A stretch of 64,000 bases of DNA. It comes from Cystobacter ferrugineus (GTDB lineage Bacteria; Myxococcota; Myxococcia; Myxococcales; Myxococcaceae). The stretch is taken from NCBI RefSeq assembly GCF_001887355.1, contig NZ_MPIN01000023.1:1-64000 (forward strand), written 5' to 3'. Under the pieces are notes generated by a model. That model ran no database searches. It was not told the origin of the DNA and saw only the letters and a program-made list of their open reading frames with translations. Below are positions 55,716 to 64,000 of this stretch, one piece after another. Numbering within the stretch: position 1 is the first letter of the stretch; each line of letters opens with the position of its first letter. The translations under genes were made by a program, and so were the position numbers.

Positions 55716-57209
55716 ATGCACACCCTCGATCAGGCCCATCTCTCCACCCTGCCCGCCGCCATCGTCCGCCCCGGTCATGACCGCACGAAGGTGCGCGCCG
55801 GCATCGCCCACATCGGCGTGGGCGGCTTCCACCGCGCGCACCAGGCCATCTACACCGACCGCGCGCTGGCACGGCCCGGCCAGGAGGGCTGGGGCATCTG
55901 CGGCATCAACCTGCTGCCCCAGGACGCCGCCATGGCCGTGGCGATGAAGAAGCAGAACGGCCTGTACACCGTGAGCGAGATGGCGCCGGACGGCTCGCAC
56001 GTCTCGCGCGTCGTGGAGTGCATGGTCGAGTACCTCTATGCCCCGGACAGCCCCGAGGCGGTGCTGGCGAAGCTGAGCCACCCGGACATCCGCATCGTCT
56101 CGCTGACCATCACCGAGGGCGGCTACCTGCTCGACGAGCACGGCCGCTTCAACCTGGAGCACCCCACGGTGGCGCATGACCTGGCGAACCCGGAAGCCCC
56201 CCAGGGCGCGTTCGGATACATCGTCGGGGCGCTGGAGCGCCGGCGCAAGGCGGGCGTGAAGCCCTTCACCGTCATGTCCTGCGACAACCTGCGCCACAAC
56301 GGCGCCCAGGCCCGGCGCGCCGTGGTGGCCTTCGCCCGGGCGAGGTCTCCGGAGCTCGCGGAATGGATCGAGCGCGAGGTGGGCTTCCCCAACGGCATGG
56401 TGGACCGCATCACCCCGGCCACGGACGCCGCCGCCAGGCAGAAGCTGCGCGAGTTGACCCAGGTGGACGACGCCGCGCCCGTCATCTGCGAGGACTTCAT
56501 CCAGTGGGTGCTGGAGGATGACTTCCGCAACGGCCGCCCCGACTGGCACGAAGTGGGCGTGATGTTCACGAAGGACGTGTCCCCGTACGAGGAGGCGAAG
56601 ATCCGCCTGCTCAACGCGTCCCACACGATGCTCTCCTACCCGGCGTACCTGTCGGGCCTGCGCAAGGTGGACGACGCCCTGCACGACAAGCTCTTCTTCA
56701 GCTACCTGCGCGGCTTCCTGGATCACGACGCGGGCGTGTGGCTCAAGTCGCTGCCCGGGCTCGACATCGAGTCCTACAAGGACACGCTCCTGCGCCGCTT
56801 CGGCAACCGGGCCGTGGGCGATCAGCTCGCGCGCCTGTGCATGGATGGCGGCTCGAAGATCTCCGGCTTCGTGCTGCCCACCCTGCACGCGATCCTCGAG
56901 AACGGGCGGCCCTACCACCGCATCGCCTTCTTCCTCGCCGCCTATGATCGCTACCTCAAGGGCAAGGACGAGAAGGGCGAGGCCTATCCCATCAACGAGC
57001 CCAACGCGCGCCCCCTGCTCGAGAAGGTGATGGCGAGCGACTCGCCGATGACGCTCATCCAGCTCAAGGAGGTCGTGGGCACGCAGATTCCGGCGCACCA
57101 GGGCTTCGTCGAGCTGTACCTGAAGCTGCGCCAGCAGATCGATACCCAGGGCGTGGTGGCGACGCTCACGTCGCTCGATCCCGCGAGCAAGACCCCGCCC
57201 GCGGCGTGA
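55716..57209 (+). CDS. mtlD: Polyol-specific long-chain dehydrogenase (mannitol 2-dehydrogenase type)
   Basis: The 497-residue enzyme oxidises a hexitol to the ketose, for example mannitol to fructose, with NAD. It has an N-terminal Rossmann domain (IAHIGVGGFHRAHQAIY) and the polyol dehydrogenase motif KIRLLNASHTML with catalytic Lys. Length is typical (about 490). It lies 14 nt after the ATPase gene. The symbol follows Pseudomonas mtl nomenclature and does not mean the E. coli mannitol-1-phosphate dehydrogenase. Confidence 0.93.
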   Translation: MHTLDQAHLSTLPAAIVRPGHDRTKVRAGIAHIGVGGFHRAHQAIYTDRALARPGQEGWGICGINLLPQDAAMAVAMKKQNGLYTVSEMAPDGSHVSRVVECMVEYLYAPDSPEAVLAKLSHPDIRIVSLTITEGGYLLDEHGRFNLEHPTVAHDLANPEAPQGAFGYIVGALERRRKAGVKPFTVMSCDNLRHNGAQARRAVVAFARARSPELAEWIEREVGFPNGMVDRITPATDAAARQKLRELTQVDDAAPVICEDFIQWVLEDDFRNGRPDWHEVGVMFTKDVSPYEEAKIRLLNASHTMLSYPAYLSGLRKVDDALHDKLFFSYLRGFLDHDAGVWLKSLPGLDIESYKDTLLRRFGNRAVGDQLARLCMDGGSKISGFVLPTLHAILENGRPYHRIAFFLAAYDRYLKGKDEKGEAYPINEPNARPLLEKVMASDSPMTLIQLKEVVGTQIPAHQGFVELYLKLRQQIDTQGVVATLTSLDPASKTPPAA

Positions 57210-57223
57210 GGAGCCAGCCCACC

Positions 57224-58192
57224 ATGACGCGCCTCATCGCCTTCGGAGAAGCCCTGGTGGACATGCTGTCCAGCCGCCTGGGCGCCTCCACCGAGAAGGA
57301 AACCTTCACGCCGTACGCCGGAGGAGCCCCCGCCAACGTGGCCGTGGCCTGCGCGCGGCTCGGAGTGCCGAGCCTCTTCGTCGGCATGCTGGGCCGGGAT
57401 CAATTCGGCGACTTCATCCTCGCGGAACTGGCCTCGCACGGCGTGGACGTGAGCCACGTCGAGCGCACCAGCGCGGCCAAGACGGCCCTGGCCTTCGTGT
57501 CCCGGGATGCCTCGGGAGATCGCCGCTTCGACTTCTACCGGCCGCCCTCGGCGGACCTGCTGTACCGGCCCGAGCACCTGCCCGCGAACCTGTTCGACGC
57601 CTCGTCCATCCTCCACCTGTGCTCGAACACGCTGACGGAAGAGGCCATCACCACCACGACCTTCGCGGTGGCGGATGAGGCCGCGAAGGCGGGAGCGATG
57701 ATCAGCGTGGACGCCAACATCCGCGCCAACCTGTGGCCGGACCACCGCGTGGACACCGCGCGGGTCACCGCGCTGCTCGACCGGGCCCAGTTGATCAAGC
57801 TGGCGCGCGAGGAGCTGGAGTTGCTGCGGGGGGACGAGCCCGAGGAGCGCTGGCTCCAGGCGCGTCTGGCCGCCGGGGCCGCGCTGGTCATCATCACCGA
57901 TGGAGGCGAGCCGGTGACGGCGGTGACCGCGCACACCCGTATCCAGGTGACGCCGCCCAAGGTCCAGGTCGTCGACACCACGGCGGCCGGGGATGCCTTC
58001 ATCGGAGGGTTTCTCTCGACGGTGGTGGATGCGCGGCTCAACCGGAAGACCCTGGCGGCCTGGGCCTCCGATACGGCGCTCGTGCGCCAGGCACTGGGGT
58101 TCGCGAGCCGGTGCGGTTCATTCACCGTCACCCGGCCGGGCTCCTACGCCGCGCTGCCCGGGCGCGAGGACCTGGCGGCCCTGCGCTCCTGA
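57224..58192 (+). CDS. mtlZ: Fructokinase, PfkB family
   Basis: The 322-residue kinase has PfkB signatures, the N-terminal AFGEALVDML and GGAPANVAVACARLG, and the C-terminal VDTTAAGDAFIGGFL with catalytic Asp. It would phosphorylate fructose made by the preceding dehydrogenase. It is the last gene of the operon and ends at a strong hairpin. Confidence 0.93.
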   Translation: MTRLIAFGEALVDMLSSRLGASTEKETFTPYAGGAPANVAVACARLGVPSLFVGMLGRDQFGDFILAELASHGVDVSHVERTSAAKTALAFVSRDASGDRRFDFYRPPSADLLYRPEHLPANLFDASSILHLCSNTLTEEAITTTTFAVADEAAKAGAMISVDANIRANLWPDHRVDTARVTALLDRAQLIKLAREELELLRGDEPEERWLQARLAAGAALVIITDGGEPVTAVTAHTRIQVTPPKVQVVDTTAAGDAFIGGFLSTVVDARLNRKTLAAWASDTALVRQALGFASRCGSFTVTRPGSYAALPGREDLAALRS

Positions 58193-58203
58193 GCAGAGCC
58201 GAG

Positions 58204-58232
58204 CCCTCGCCCTCTCGAATGGAGGGCGAGGG
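58204..58232. terminator. Convergent terminator hairpin
   Basis: CCCTCGCCCTC (58204-58214) pairs perfectly with GAGGGCGAGGG (58222-58232) over a 7-nt loop. It lies between the polyol operon and a convergent lipoprotein gene, so it probably terminates both. Confidence 0.7.
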
Positions 58233-58237
58233 TCCGT

Positions 58238-58522
58238 CTAACGCTGGGGCAGGCTCTCACCGGAGTCGACGGCACCGTCCGGGTTGGGCGCGTTGGCGGG
58301 AGCGGCCGGGGTGCCCGGGTTGCTGAGTGGATCGCCGTCGATGCCATTGGGCGCATTGGGGATGTTGCGGTCCGGGTTCGGATCCAGCCCCGAGCCTCCG
58401 ATGCCTGGAGTCGAGGTGGGCGTGGGTGGCTCCGTGTCCCGGGTGGCCGTGGTCGCGCATCCCGAGCCGAGTGCCACCGCACCCGTGAGCAGACCCGCCA
58501 GCAGCAGTTTCGTCTTCGTCAT
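58238..58522 (-). CDS. Small lipoprotein
   Basis: The 94-residue protein has a lipoprotein signal (MTKTKLLLAGLLTGAVALGSGC) followed by a low-complexity, Pro/Asn/Gly/Asp-rich tail. The ATG at 58522 has GGGAGGGAAGG upstream. No function can be assigned. Confidence 0.75.
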   Translation of the reverse strand: MTKTKLLLAGLLTGAVALGSGCATTATRDTEPPTPTSTPGIGGSGLDPNPDRNIPNAPNGIDGDPLSNPGTPAAPANAPNPDGAVDSGESLPQR

Positions 58523-58636
58523 GGCCTTCCCTCCCATGGTGGGATGTTAAATGTGGGGCGTTGCCGAGCCACGGACAGCGAGTGCTTGCCTGGTGGGCCG
58601 CTGCTGACCTCGCGCATCCCCTATCATCGAACCCTC

Positions 58637-59743
58637 ATGCGCCTTCGCTCTCCGCTCATCTGGTTCGCAGTCGCGGCAGTCCTGCTCCCGCTGACGGTGG
58701 GCGCCGAGCCCCCACCGGTGTCCCTGGAGGAGGCACTCCGCCAATCCCCCACCGTTGTGCTCGGCCAGGTCGAGAGCATGGACCGCCGCGGCGAGCGTCA
58801 ACTCTTCACCCTCCAGGTGGAGCATGTCGCGCGGGGTGAGCTGCCCGATGTCATCACCTTCGACGCCGAGCCCCCCAAGGGGGAGCGCCCTTTCATTGGA
58901 CTCGGGACGAGGATGATCGCGTTCCTCGAGCCAACCACCCAGGAACAACCTCGCTTCCGGCTCGCCCTCGGTGGCGCCGCAGCGCTGAGGGTCATCAGGG
59001 ACAAGGTCCATGCCACGTTCTCCGTGGAGGAAGGCCCGTGGTTACAACTGTGCGGCGCCTCGCCCCCAGACGAGCGCAGGGCATGCAGAGTACCGCTCGA
59101 CCGGTTCTTGAGCGAGGCGGGGCTGCGCCCCTTCACCCCGTCCAGAGAAGCAATCTTCCGCGTCCTCCAACCCCCACAATGCAAGCCCTGTAACCTGGAG
59201 GGACAGTTGCACAAGAGCGATGCTCCGGATTTGAAGGATTGTGGGACCGCACCGGAGCAGGGCACCACCCCCCATATCCTTCAGTGCGTGCGAGAGTCCC
59301 TGAAGGGACGTACCCCCTTCCTGGTACGTGTGCCTCGCCACGATGGGGTGGATTTATTCGCCTTGGACACCTTCGTGTCGGACGGGACCCATTTCCGTGA
59401 AATATCTTTTTATCCCAGCATGGGAGTAGGACCTCGGTGCTCGGCCCTGGTGAGTCAGCGGCGCTGCGAATCACTCGTGATACGCGAATCGGACACGCCA
59501 TGGCTCCAATGCGAGACTCCAGGTAAGCACGAAGAACTTTGCTCCCAGAGCCGACGTATCGACGCGCTCGGGCCCGCCGAGAAGGTGTCCCGGTTGAGCT
59601 GCGACCCCGAAGGCCGGCGAGGCATGTGGCTCTGTGACGTGCTCCCAGCCGGAACCAGGTCGGGCAAGCACACCCCTCGCCATGACGGTCCGGACTTCAT
59701 CTGCTCCACCCGGTCCAAGCGGATCTTCTGTCGCGAGGAATGA
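58637..59743 (+). CDS. Secreted protein of unknown function
   Basis: I do not recognise this 368-residue protein. It has a signal peptide (MRLRSPLIWFAVAAVLLPLTVGA-E), an N-terminal domain that may be an OB-like beta domain (VVLGQVESMDRRGERQLFTLQVEHVARGELPDVITFDA) and a Cys-rich C-terminal half with about a dozen Cys. It converges with the DUF3396 gene, 23 nt apart. Base composition looks slightly less GC-rich toward the 3' half than in its neighbours. Confidence 0.65.
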   Translation: MRLRSPLIWFAVAAVLLPLTVGAEPPPVSLEEALRQSPTVVLGQVESMDRRGERQLFTLQVEHVARGELPDVITFDAEPPKGERPFIGLGTRMIAFLEPTTQEQPRFRLALGGAAALRVIRDKVHATFSVEEGPWLQLCGASPPDERRACRVPLDRFLSEAGLRPFTPSREAIFRVLQPPQCKPCNLEGQLHKSDAPDLKDCGTAPEQGTTPHILQCVRESLKGRTPFLVRVPRHDGVDLFALDTFVSDGTHFREISFYPSMGVGPRCSALVSQRRCESLVIRESDTPWLQCETPGKHEELCSQSRRIDALGPAEKVSRLSCDPEGRRGMWLCDVLPAGTRSGKHTPRHDGPDFICSTRSKRIFCREE

Positions 59744-59766
59744 AGCGGAAGCCCTACGTCATCAAA

Positions 59767-60570
59767 TCAATCCAGGAAGCGCCGTGACCACCTCCGGACC
59801 TCCTCCTGGGTAAAACCCATGGCGTTATAGAGGTTCCCCTGCTCCCCAGTCGTTTCAGTCAAGGGGAGTGGTTCCAACCAGGGTTCGAGCAGCCGTGCGA
59901 ATTCACGGTACGTTGGCAGATCGTGTCCCGAGGAACGGATGGACTCATCCGCACGGCGCAAGGGCCAATACAAGCGGAGCGCGAATCCAACATGACCCGA
60001 GGCGAATCGAAGCTGGGAAGCCATCTCCAAGGCAAGCTCTCGCACCTTCGTGGGCCCATGCTCATGCAGGTATTCGGTGGGAAGCGTCGCGAACAGGAGG
60101 CTCACTGTATCACGCGAGGGCGTGCGCCAGGGAATTCGAGCCTGGTAATGGAATTCATAGCCGTTGCGACTGCGAGGACCTCCATCCAAGATCACTCGCG
60201 TCGCGTAACCCCGCTTCTCCATCCGATCGGCGATGTCTTCGGGAAGTTCTTCAATGAACCGGAACGGACGGTCGGACGAGAGAAGTCGACGAACGTAGCT
60301 CCATCGCTCCACAGTCAAGGCATCGCCTTCGTCGTCATTAGTGAATGAATGTCGAATGGTTTTAGGACCCTCCCCCACCCCGCGCATGTAGACCTCGACA
60401 GCGTGGCGCACCCCCTCTGCGATCTCGGGGTGATCGTGCGGAAGGTAGAAGGCGAAGCGGATCACGTCCCGCGCGAGCAACTCCCTTCTCAGTCGGGGCA
60501 GTTCCCCACTCCACAAGCGATGACGCACGGGAGGCAGGCACCGATAGCGAATACGAGGAGGGCGAATCAT
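59767..60570 (-). CDS. DUF3396 (type VI immunity family) protein, short form
   Basis: The 267-residue protein has FAFYLPHDHPEIAEGVRHAVEVY, YQARIPWRTPSRDTVSLLFATLPTEYLHEHGP and a C-terminal TQEEVRRWSRRFLD, which match what I remember of myxobacterial DUF3396/type VI immunity proteins. These are usually longer (roughly 340 residues); here a central block after GHVGFALRL seems missing, so it may be internally deleted. It starts 12 nt downstream of the xylulokinase fragment and has no toxin beside it, so it is an orphan immunity candidate. Confidence 0.65.
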   Translation of the reverse strand: MIRPPRIRYRCLPPVRHRLWSGELPRLRRELLARDVIRFAFYLPHDHPEIAEGVRHAVEVYMRGVGEGPKTIRHSFTNDDEGDALTVERWSYVRRLLSSDRPFRFIEELPEDIADRMEKRGYATRVILDGGPRSRNGYEFHYQARIPWRTPSRDTVSLLFATLPTEYLHEHGPTKVRELALEMASQLRFASGHVGFALRLYWPLRRADESIRSSGHDLPTYREFARLLEPWLEPLPLTETTGEQGNLYNAMGFTQEEVRRWSRRFLD

Positions 60571-60582
60571 TCAACCCCTCTC

Positions 60583-60808
60583 TCACCGCTCCAGCCGGAG
60601 GGCGGGATACAAGCGGCGCCAGCGGGCGTACTCCTCGGCGTAGCGGGGAACGAGCGCGGCGTCAGGCTCCACCACCCGGGCCACCGGCGGCGGCACGGGG
60701 AGCGTGAATGGATCCTCTCCCGTCGCCGCGAGCCGTCCCAGCCGCGCCGCTCCGAACGCGCCTCCGAAATCGCCCTCGGCATGCACATCCAGCGGCCGGT
60801 CGAGCACG
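60583..60808 (-). pseudogene. Fragment of the xylulokinase 3' end
   Basis: About 222 bp (60587-60808) match 62776-62997 of the intact xylulokinase with 8 differences by my count, about 96 percent identity. It encodes the final ~75 residues (DRPLDVHAEGDFGGAFGAARLGRL... RRLYPALRLER) with an intact frame and stop, but no start domain. Same orientation as the intact gene. Confidence 0.9.
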
Positions 60809-60814
60809 AATGTC

Positions 60815-61447
60815 TCAGGGTGCACCCGAGTTGGCGGATGCCATTTCGCTGAGCGCGATCCGTAGAGACTGGAAGCTCCGAGACAGATTCCGAGAAGGAA
60901 CCATGTGCTCGCCGACCGCTCGGGCCACCTCTATCTTCCGCAGCCCGGTCTTGAAATAACCTGCGTTCTTGAGCACATGCTCAAAGGCTTCCCATGTACC
61001 GCCCGCGATACCATCGGGATCGCGGTATCTGGCTTGAGCGGGAACGGTTGGCTTTACCCGCGGATATGCAGTTCGGACAGCATCCCAGTCTCCGAAATAC
61101 CAAGCCTCAAGTTCCTCGATCGCAACTCGATTGACGACAGCGTAGACTTTCTTCTTGGGTGATGACCTCGTGGAGAGGCCAGCCTCCAAGGCGAGACTTT
61201 CAAGCTTGCGCTTGAGCTCAACACAGTCGTCATCATCGCGGTCCACCACCACCACGATACGCCACGTCTCTGGGAGCCAGCTCGCATAACCCCGCAAGCG
61301 CTCCGGAAGTCGCATCAACAATTCATCCTTGCATTGGTGAGGGTAGACCTCGAATGAAGTGTCGCCGAGCATTCGTGGCAGAACAAGCCGCAGGGCCGCC
61401 TCCATAGAGGGTTCCTCAACAAACACCTCTACATGTTCGACGCTCAT
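60815..61447 (-). CDS. DUF4276/TOPRIM-like protein, partner of the ATPase
   Basis: The 210-residue protein starts with a TOPRIM-like Glu motif ([22 protein letters not shown]) and has an acidic DxD cluster ([21 protein letters not shown]), followed by [21 protein letters not shown], a segment I associate with DUF4276. Its start overlaps the ATPase stop by ATGA (61444-61447). TOPRIM nuclease partners of ABC-type ATPases are known in OLD-like, Gabija, PARIS and RloAB/AbiL systems. It ends 6 nt from the xylulokinase fragment. Confidence 0.75.
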   Translation of the reverse strand: MSVEHVEVFVEEPSMEAALRLVLPRMLGDTSFEVYPHQCKDELLMRLPERLRGYASWLPETWRIVVVVDRDDDDCVELKRKLESLALEAGLSTRSSPKKKVYAVVNRVAIEELEAWYFGDWDAVRTAYPRVKPTVPAQARYRDPDGIAGGTWEAFEHVLKNAGYFKTGLRKIEVARAVGEHMVPSRNLSRSFQSLRIALSEMASANSGAP

Positions 61448-62697
61448 CCCCGTCCCCCCTTTTTCCGCGGGGCCCCCGCGTTTACCAGGGGATCGCCGAC
61501 ACCAAACCTGCCCTCGAGCCATAGATGACCCATGGACGCACCAGCCTCGACAAACTGGGGCACCCCTTGGATGTCTGACGCCCGAATGGCCTGGGAATAA
61601 CCTTGCTCGTTGCGGTAGAGGACACGGACCTCCTCCGGCTTCAAGGCATTGAGGAAGAACGGCGAATGCGTGGTCACCAGGAGCTGTGAACGCTCGGTTG
61701 CGGCCCTGCATTCCTCCGCGAGTTCGGGCAGAAGGCGCGGATGCAGGAAGTTCTCGGGCTCCTCGATGCCCACGAACTGAGGAGGCTCGGGATCATGCAG
61801 CACCGTGAGGTAGGCGAGTAGCTTGAGCGTTCCATCCGATGCAAAGCGCGACAGCACCGGGCGCTCGAAAGGCGCATCCTTTATCTGCAGAAGCAGACGG
61901 CCGTCCGGCATGGGTTCCGCCAATACCTTCTCAAGGCGCGGTACCCGGCGTTGGAGGATCGCGAAGATCTGTTCCAGATGACGCGGATGTTGTTCCTTGA
62001 GGTACTGGATGACGTTCGGAAGGTTATCGCCAGTCTTGCTGAGGCGCTCCTGGGGCCCAGCTTCGGGTTGCCCACGGGTGTCGTCGATCGACAGGTAGGA
62101 GACGTACCAATCGGTGATGAACTCACGGAGCGCAGCGACCCGTGGATGCGCGGCAAACTGACCCAGCGTGTTGACGGCAATCAGGTCGGGCGACCGTAGC
62201 GGTGTCTCCTTGCGTTGCTCTTTCTCATCAGGAAGTTCGCCGCTAATGGCGTACCCCTGTCCATTCTTGTAGTCGAGAAAACGAAAGGGAGCACCATAGG
62301 ACCCTCGTTTCCATTGCAACCACTCCTCGGCAACGAACGGACCCTTGGCTCCTTCATCAAGCGCCAGGTGGTATGTGATGACGGGAAGTCCAGGGCGCTC
62401 CCTGTACTTGATTTCGATGACCACGGGGCCGTCCTGCCCGCGCGTCTTCAACTCCCTGGCTCGTCCACGGCGGTCCCATGCGTGGCGCAACCCGAATTGG
62501 AAGCACTCGGAGAGAAAATTGAAGACATCAAAGACGGTCGACTTGCCGCTGCCATTCGGCCCGAGGAGAGCAGTGAGTGGAGTGACATCCTTGAACTCAA
62601 CAGCCTTGAGGGCGCGGTAGTTCTCGACCCGCAGATACTCGATGCGTGGCGGCCCACTAGAACGGGGCTGCATTTTGGACTTGGTCTTACCAGCCAT
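61444..62697 (-). CDS. AAA/ABC-type ATPase of a two-gene defence-like module
   Basis: The 417-residue cytoplasmic ATPase has RecF/OLD-like features: [34 protein letters not shown] (Walker A), an ABC signature-like [19 protein letters not shown], Walker [14 protein letters not shown] and switch His in [12 protein letters not shown] helical insert separates them. It would act as a sensor/motor for the TOPRIM-like partner. Codon use is visibly less GC-rich than in xylulokinase and the polyol genes, which fits acquisition by transfer. Confidence 0.85.
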   Translation of the reverse strand: MAGKTKSKMQPRSSGPPRIEYLRVENYRALKAVEFKDVTPLTALLGPNGSGKSTVFDVFNFLSECFQFGLRHAWDRRGRARELKTRGQDGPVVIEIKYRERPGLPVITYHLALDEGAKGPFVAEEWLQWKRGSYGAPFRFLDYKNGQGYAISGELPDEKEQRKETPLRSPDLIAVNTLGQFAAHPRVAALREFITDWYVSYLSIDDTRGQPEAGPQERLSKTGDNLPNVIQYLKEQHPRHLEQIFAILQRRVPRLEKVLAEPMPDGRLLLQIKDAPFERPVLSRFASDGTLKLLAYLTVLHDPEPPQFVGIEEPENFLHPRLLPELAEECRAATERSQLLVTTHSPFFLNALKPEEVRVLYRNEQGYSQAIRASDIQGVPQFVEAGASMGHLWLEGRFGVGDPLVNAGAPRKKGGRG

Positions 62698-62771
62698 CAG
62701 GCAGATTCCTCCGGAACAAGGGATGCCTCTTCAGGAGCTTGGGATCCATCGTTATTCTTCGGCCTTCCGAT

Positions 62772-64000
62772 TCAACGCTCCTGCCGGAGCGCAGGATAGA
62801 GGCGGCGCCAGCGGGCGTACTCCTCGGCGTAGCGGGGAACGAGCGCGGCGTCAGGCTCCACCACCCGGGCCACCGGCGGCGGCACGGCGAGCGTGAATGG
62901 ATCCTCCCCCGTCGCCGCGAGCCGTCCCAGCCGCGCCGCTCCGAACGCGCCTCCGAAATCGCCCTCGGCATGCACATCCAACGGCCGGTCGAGCACGCTC
63001 GCGAGGATCTTCAACCAGAGGGGTGAGCGCGAGCCCCCACCCACCGCCGACGCCCGCTCCACCCGCGTCCCCGCATCGGCCAGCACCCGCATGCAGTCCG
63101 CGACGGCATACGCCACGCCCTCCATCACCGCTTGCGTCAGCGCCTCGCGCCCATCCCCGTGCGCCAGTCCCACGAAGGCCCCGCGCGCTCCGGCGTCGTT
63201 GTGTGGCGTGCGCTCCCCCGACAGGTAGGGAAGGAACTTCACCGGCGACGGCGCCCGCACGCGCTCCCCCACCGCGGCGATGAGCGAGGGGGCCGGCTCG
63301 CCCAGCAGCGCCGACAGCCACTCCAGGCTCGCCGCTGCGGACAGGATGACGCCCATCTGATGCCACGTGCGAGGCACCGCGTGGCAGAACGCATGCACCG
63401 CACCCTCGGTGTTCGGAGAGAAGCGCGCATTGGAGACGAACAGCACCCCCGAGGTGCCCAGCGACACGAACGCCGCCCCGGGCTTCACCGCGCCAATGCC
63501 CACCGCGCTCGCCGCGTTGTCCCCTCCCCCTCCCGCCACCACCGGAGCACGGTGCATGCCCCAGCGCCGCGCGAGCTCGGGCCGCAGCCGGCCAGACGAC
63601 TCCGAGCCCTCCACCAGGCGCGGCATGTGCTCGCGCGTGAGCCCCGTGGCCGAGAGCAGCGCATCGGACCAGTCCCGCTTCGCCACGTCGAGCCACAGCG
63701 TTCCCGCCGCGTCCGACATCTCGGAGACGTGGTCGCCGATGAGGAACAGCCGCAGGTAGTCCTTGGGCAGCAGCACCTTGCGCGTCCTCGCGAACACGTC
63801 CGGCTCGTGCTCGGCGACCCAGAGCAGCTTCGGCGCGGTGAAGCCCGGCATGGCGAGGTTGCCGGAAATCTCTCGCGAGCGCGGGCAGCGCTCCTCCAGC
63901 AGGCGGCACTCGGCCTCCGAGCGTCCGTCGTTCCAGAGGATGGCCGGGCGCAGCGGCTTGTCATCCGCTCCGAGCAGCACCGCGCCATGCATCTGTCCCG
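62772..64000 (-). CDS. xylB: Xylulokinase, 5' end beyond the window
   Basis: The FGGY kinase (about 410 residues visible) begins within the conserved GQMHGAVLL motif at the window edge and contains AILWNDGRSEAECRLLE, GGGGDNAASAVGIGAVKPGAAFVSLGTSGVLF and a C-terminal ATPase domain (VGGGSRSPLWLKILASVLDRPLDV). It phosphorylates D-xylulose, made from D-arabitol by polyol dehydrogenases. With the mtl operon 4.6 kb away on the other strand it completes a Pseudomonas-like mtl gene set (MtlY). The last ~75 codons are duplicated at 60583-60808. Confidence 0.93.
   Translation of the reverse strand, partial: GQMHGAVLLGADDKPLRPAILWNDGRSEAECRLLEERCPRSREISGNLAMPGFTAPKLLWVAEHEPDVFARTRKVLLPKDYLRLFLIGDHVSEMSDAAGTLWLDVAKRDWSDALLSATGLTREHMPRLVEGSESSGRLRPELARRWGMHRAPVVAGGGGDNAASAVGIGAVKPGAAFVSLGTSGVLFVSNARFSPNTEGAVHAFCHAVPRTWHQMGVILSAAASLEWLSALLGEPAPSLIAAVGERVRAPSPVKFLPYLSGERTPHNDAGARGAFVGLAHGDGREALTQAVMEGVAYAVADCMRVLADAGTRVERASAVGGGSRSPLWLKILASVLDRPLDVHAEGDFGGAFGAARLGRLAATGEDPFTLAVPPPVARVVEPDAALVPRYAEEYARWRRLYPALRQER

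Larger units (their letters stand above)
60583..62771 (-). mobile_element. Candidate defence cassette flanked by a xylulokinase 3'-end duplication
   Basis: The two-gene ATPase/TOPRIM-like module occupies the space between the xylulokinase fragment and the intact gene. The flanking copies are direct repeats of about 222 bp. The cargo reads in the same direction as the host gene. No integrase is present. The higher identity of these repeats suggests a younger event than that at 2748-4450. Confidence 0.5.

Overview
The window is uniformly GC-rich, densely coded DNA that reads as a myxobacterial chromosome (Myxococcota, most like the Cystobacter/Archangium/Melittangium/Stigmatella side). Pointers are a complete nine-gene exoA-I spore-coat polysaccharide operon in the Myxococcus xanthus order, SitA-type (TIGR02269/DUF2380) lipoprotein toxins, many orphan histidine kinases, sigma-54-type promoters, an RpoH-like sigma factor of the SigB/SigC kind, and many secreted lipoproteins. 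No rRNA, tRNA, CRISPR, transposase or integrase was seen.

Layout. 1-2.7 kb: end of a cytochrome c maturation-like pair and a secreted GH18 chitinase. 2.7-4.45 kb: a toxin/immunity pair (Tox-REase-5 with an Imm52-like protein) lying between a decayed copy of the 3' end of a response-regulator gene and the intact gene. 4.45-6.2 kb: that LuxR-type regulator and its histidine kinase. 6.2-13.7 kb: a tandem pair of GH3-family adenylating enzymes, a small secreted protein with a decayed paralogue, and a seven-repeat CARDB lipoprotein. 14-24.4 kb: exoI-exoA on the minus strand behind a sigma-54-like promoter, with a second, weaker sigma-54-like promoter pointing away toward a tiny hydrophobic protein. 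25.2-28.1 kb: a SitA-like toxin followed by three tandem immunity-like genes. 28.2-41.9 kb: a TetR regulator with a clear operator, trehalose/glycogen enzymes, small enzymes, a nucleotidyltransferase coupled to a fourth immunity-like copy, a PAS histidine kinase, the RpoH-like sigma factor behind an excellent sigma-54 promoter match, and an amidase. 41.9-51.3 kb: EVE protein, permease, an ECF sigma/anti-sigma/Spy-like operon, a TPR protein, an epimerase, a histidine kinase and a DEAD-box helicase. 51.5-58.2 kb: a polyol uptake and catabolism operon in the mtlEFGK-D-Z order. 58.2-64 kb: secreted proteins, a short DUF3396 immunity-like gene, and a two-gene ABC-ATPase + TOPRIM-like (DUF4276) module sitting between a decayed copy of the xylulokinase 3' end and the intact, window-truncated xylulokinase.

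Most striking: two unrelated conflict modules (2748-4450 and 60583-62771) have the same geometry. Each lies immediately downstream of a host gene on the same strand, and a second copy of that gene's 3' end lies at the far side of the cargo. The toxin locus at 25.2-28.1 kb shows a related pattern, since each extra immunity gene is preceded by what looks like the last ~25 nt of the toxin gene. This suggests a common integrase-free route by which toxin, immunity and defence genes are added behind the 3' ends of genes in this genome. The ATPase/TOPRIM pair is the best candidate for a little-described defence system.
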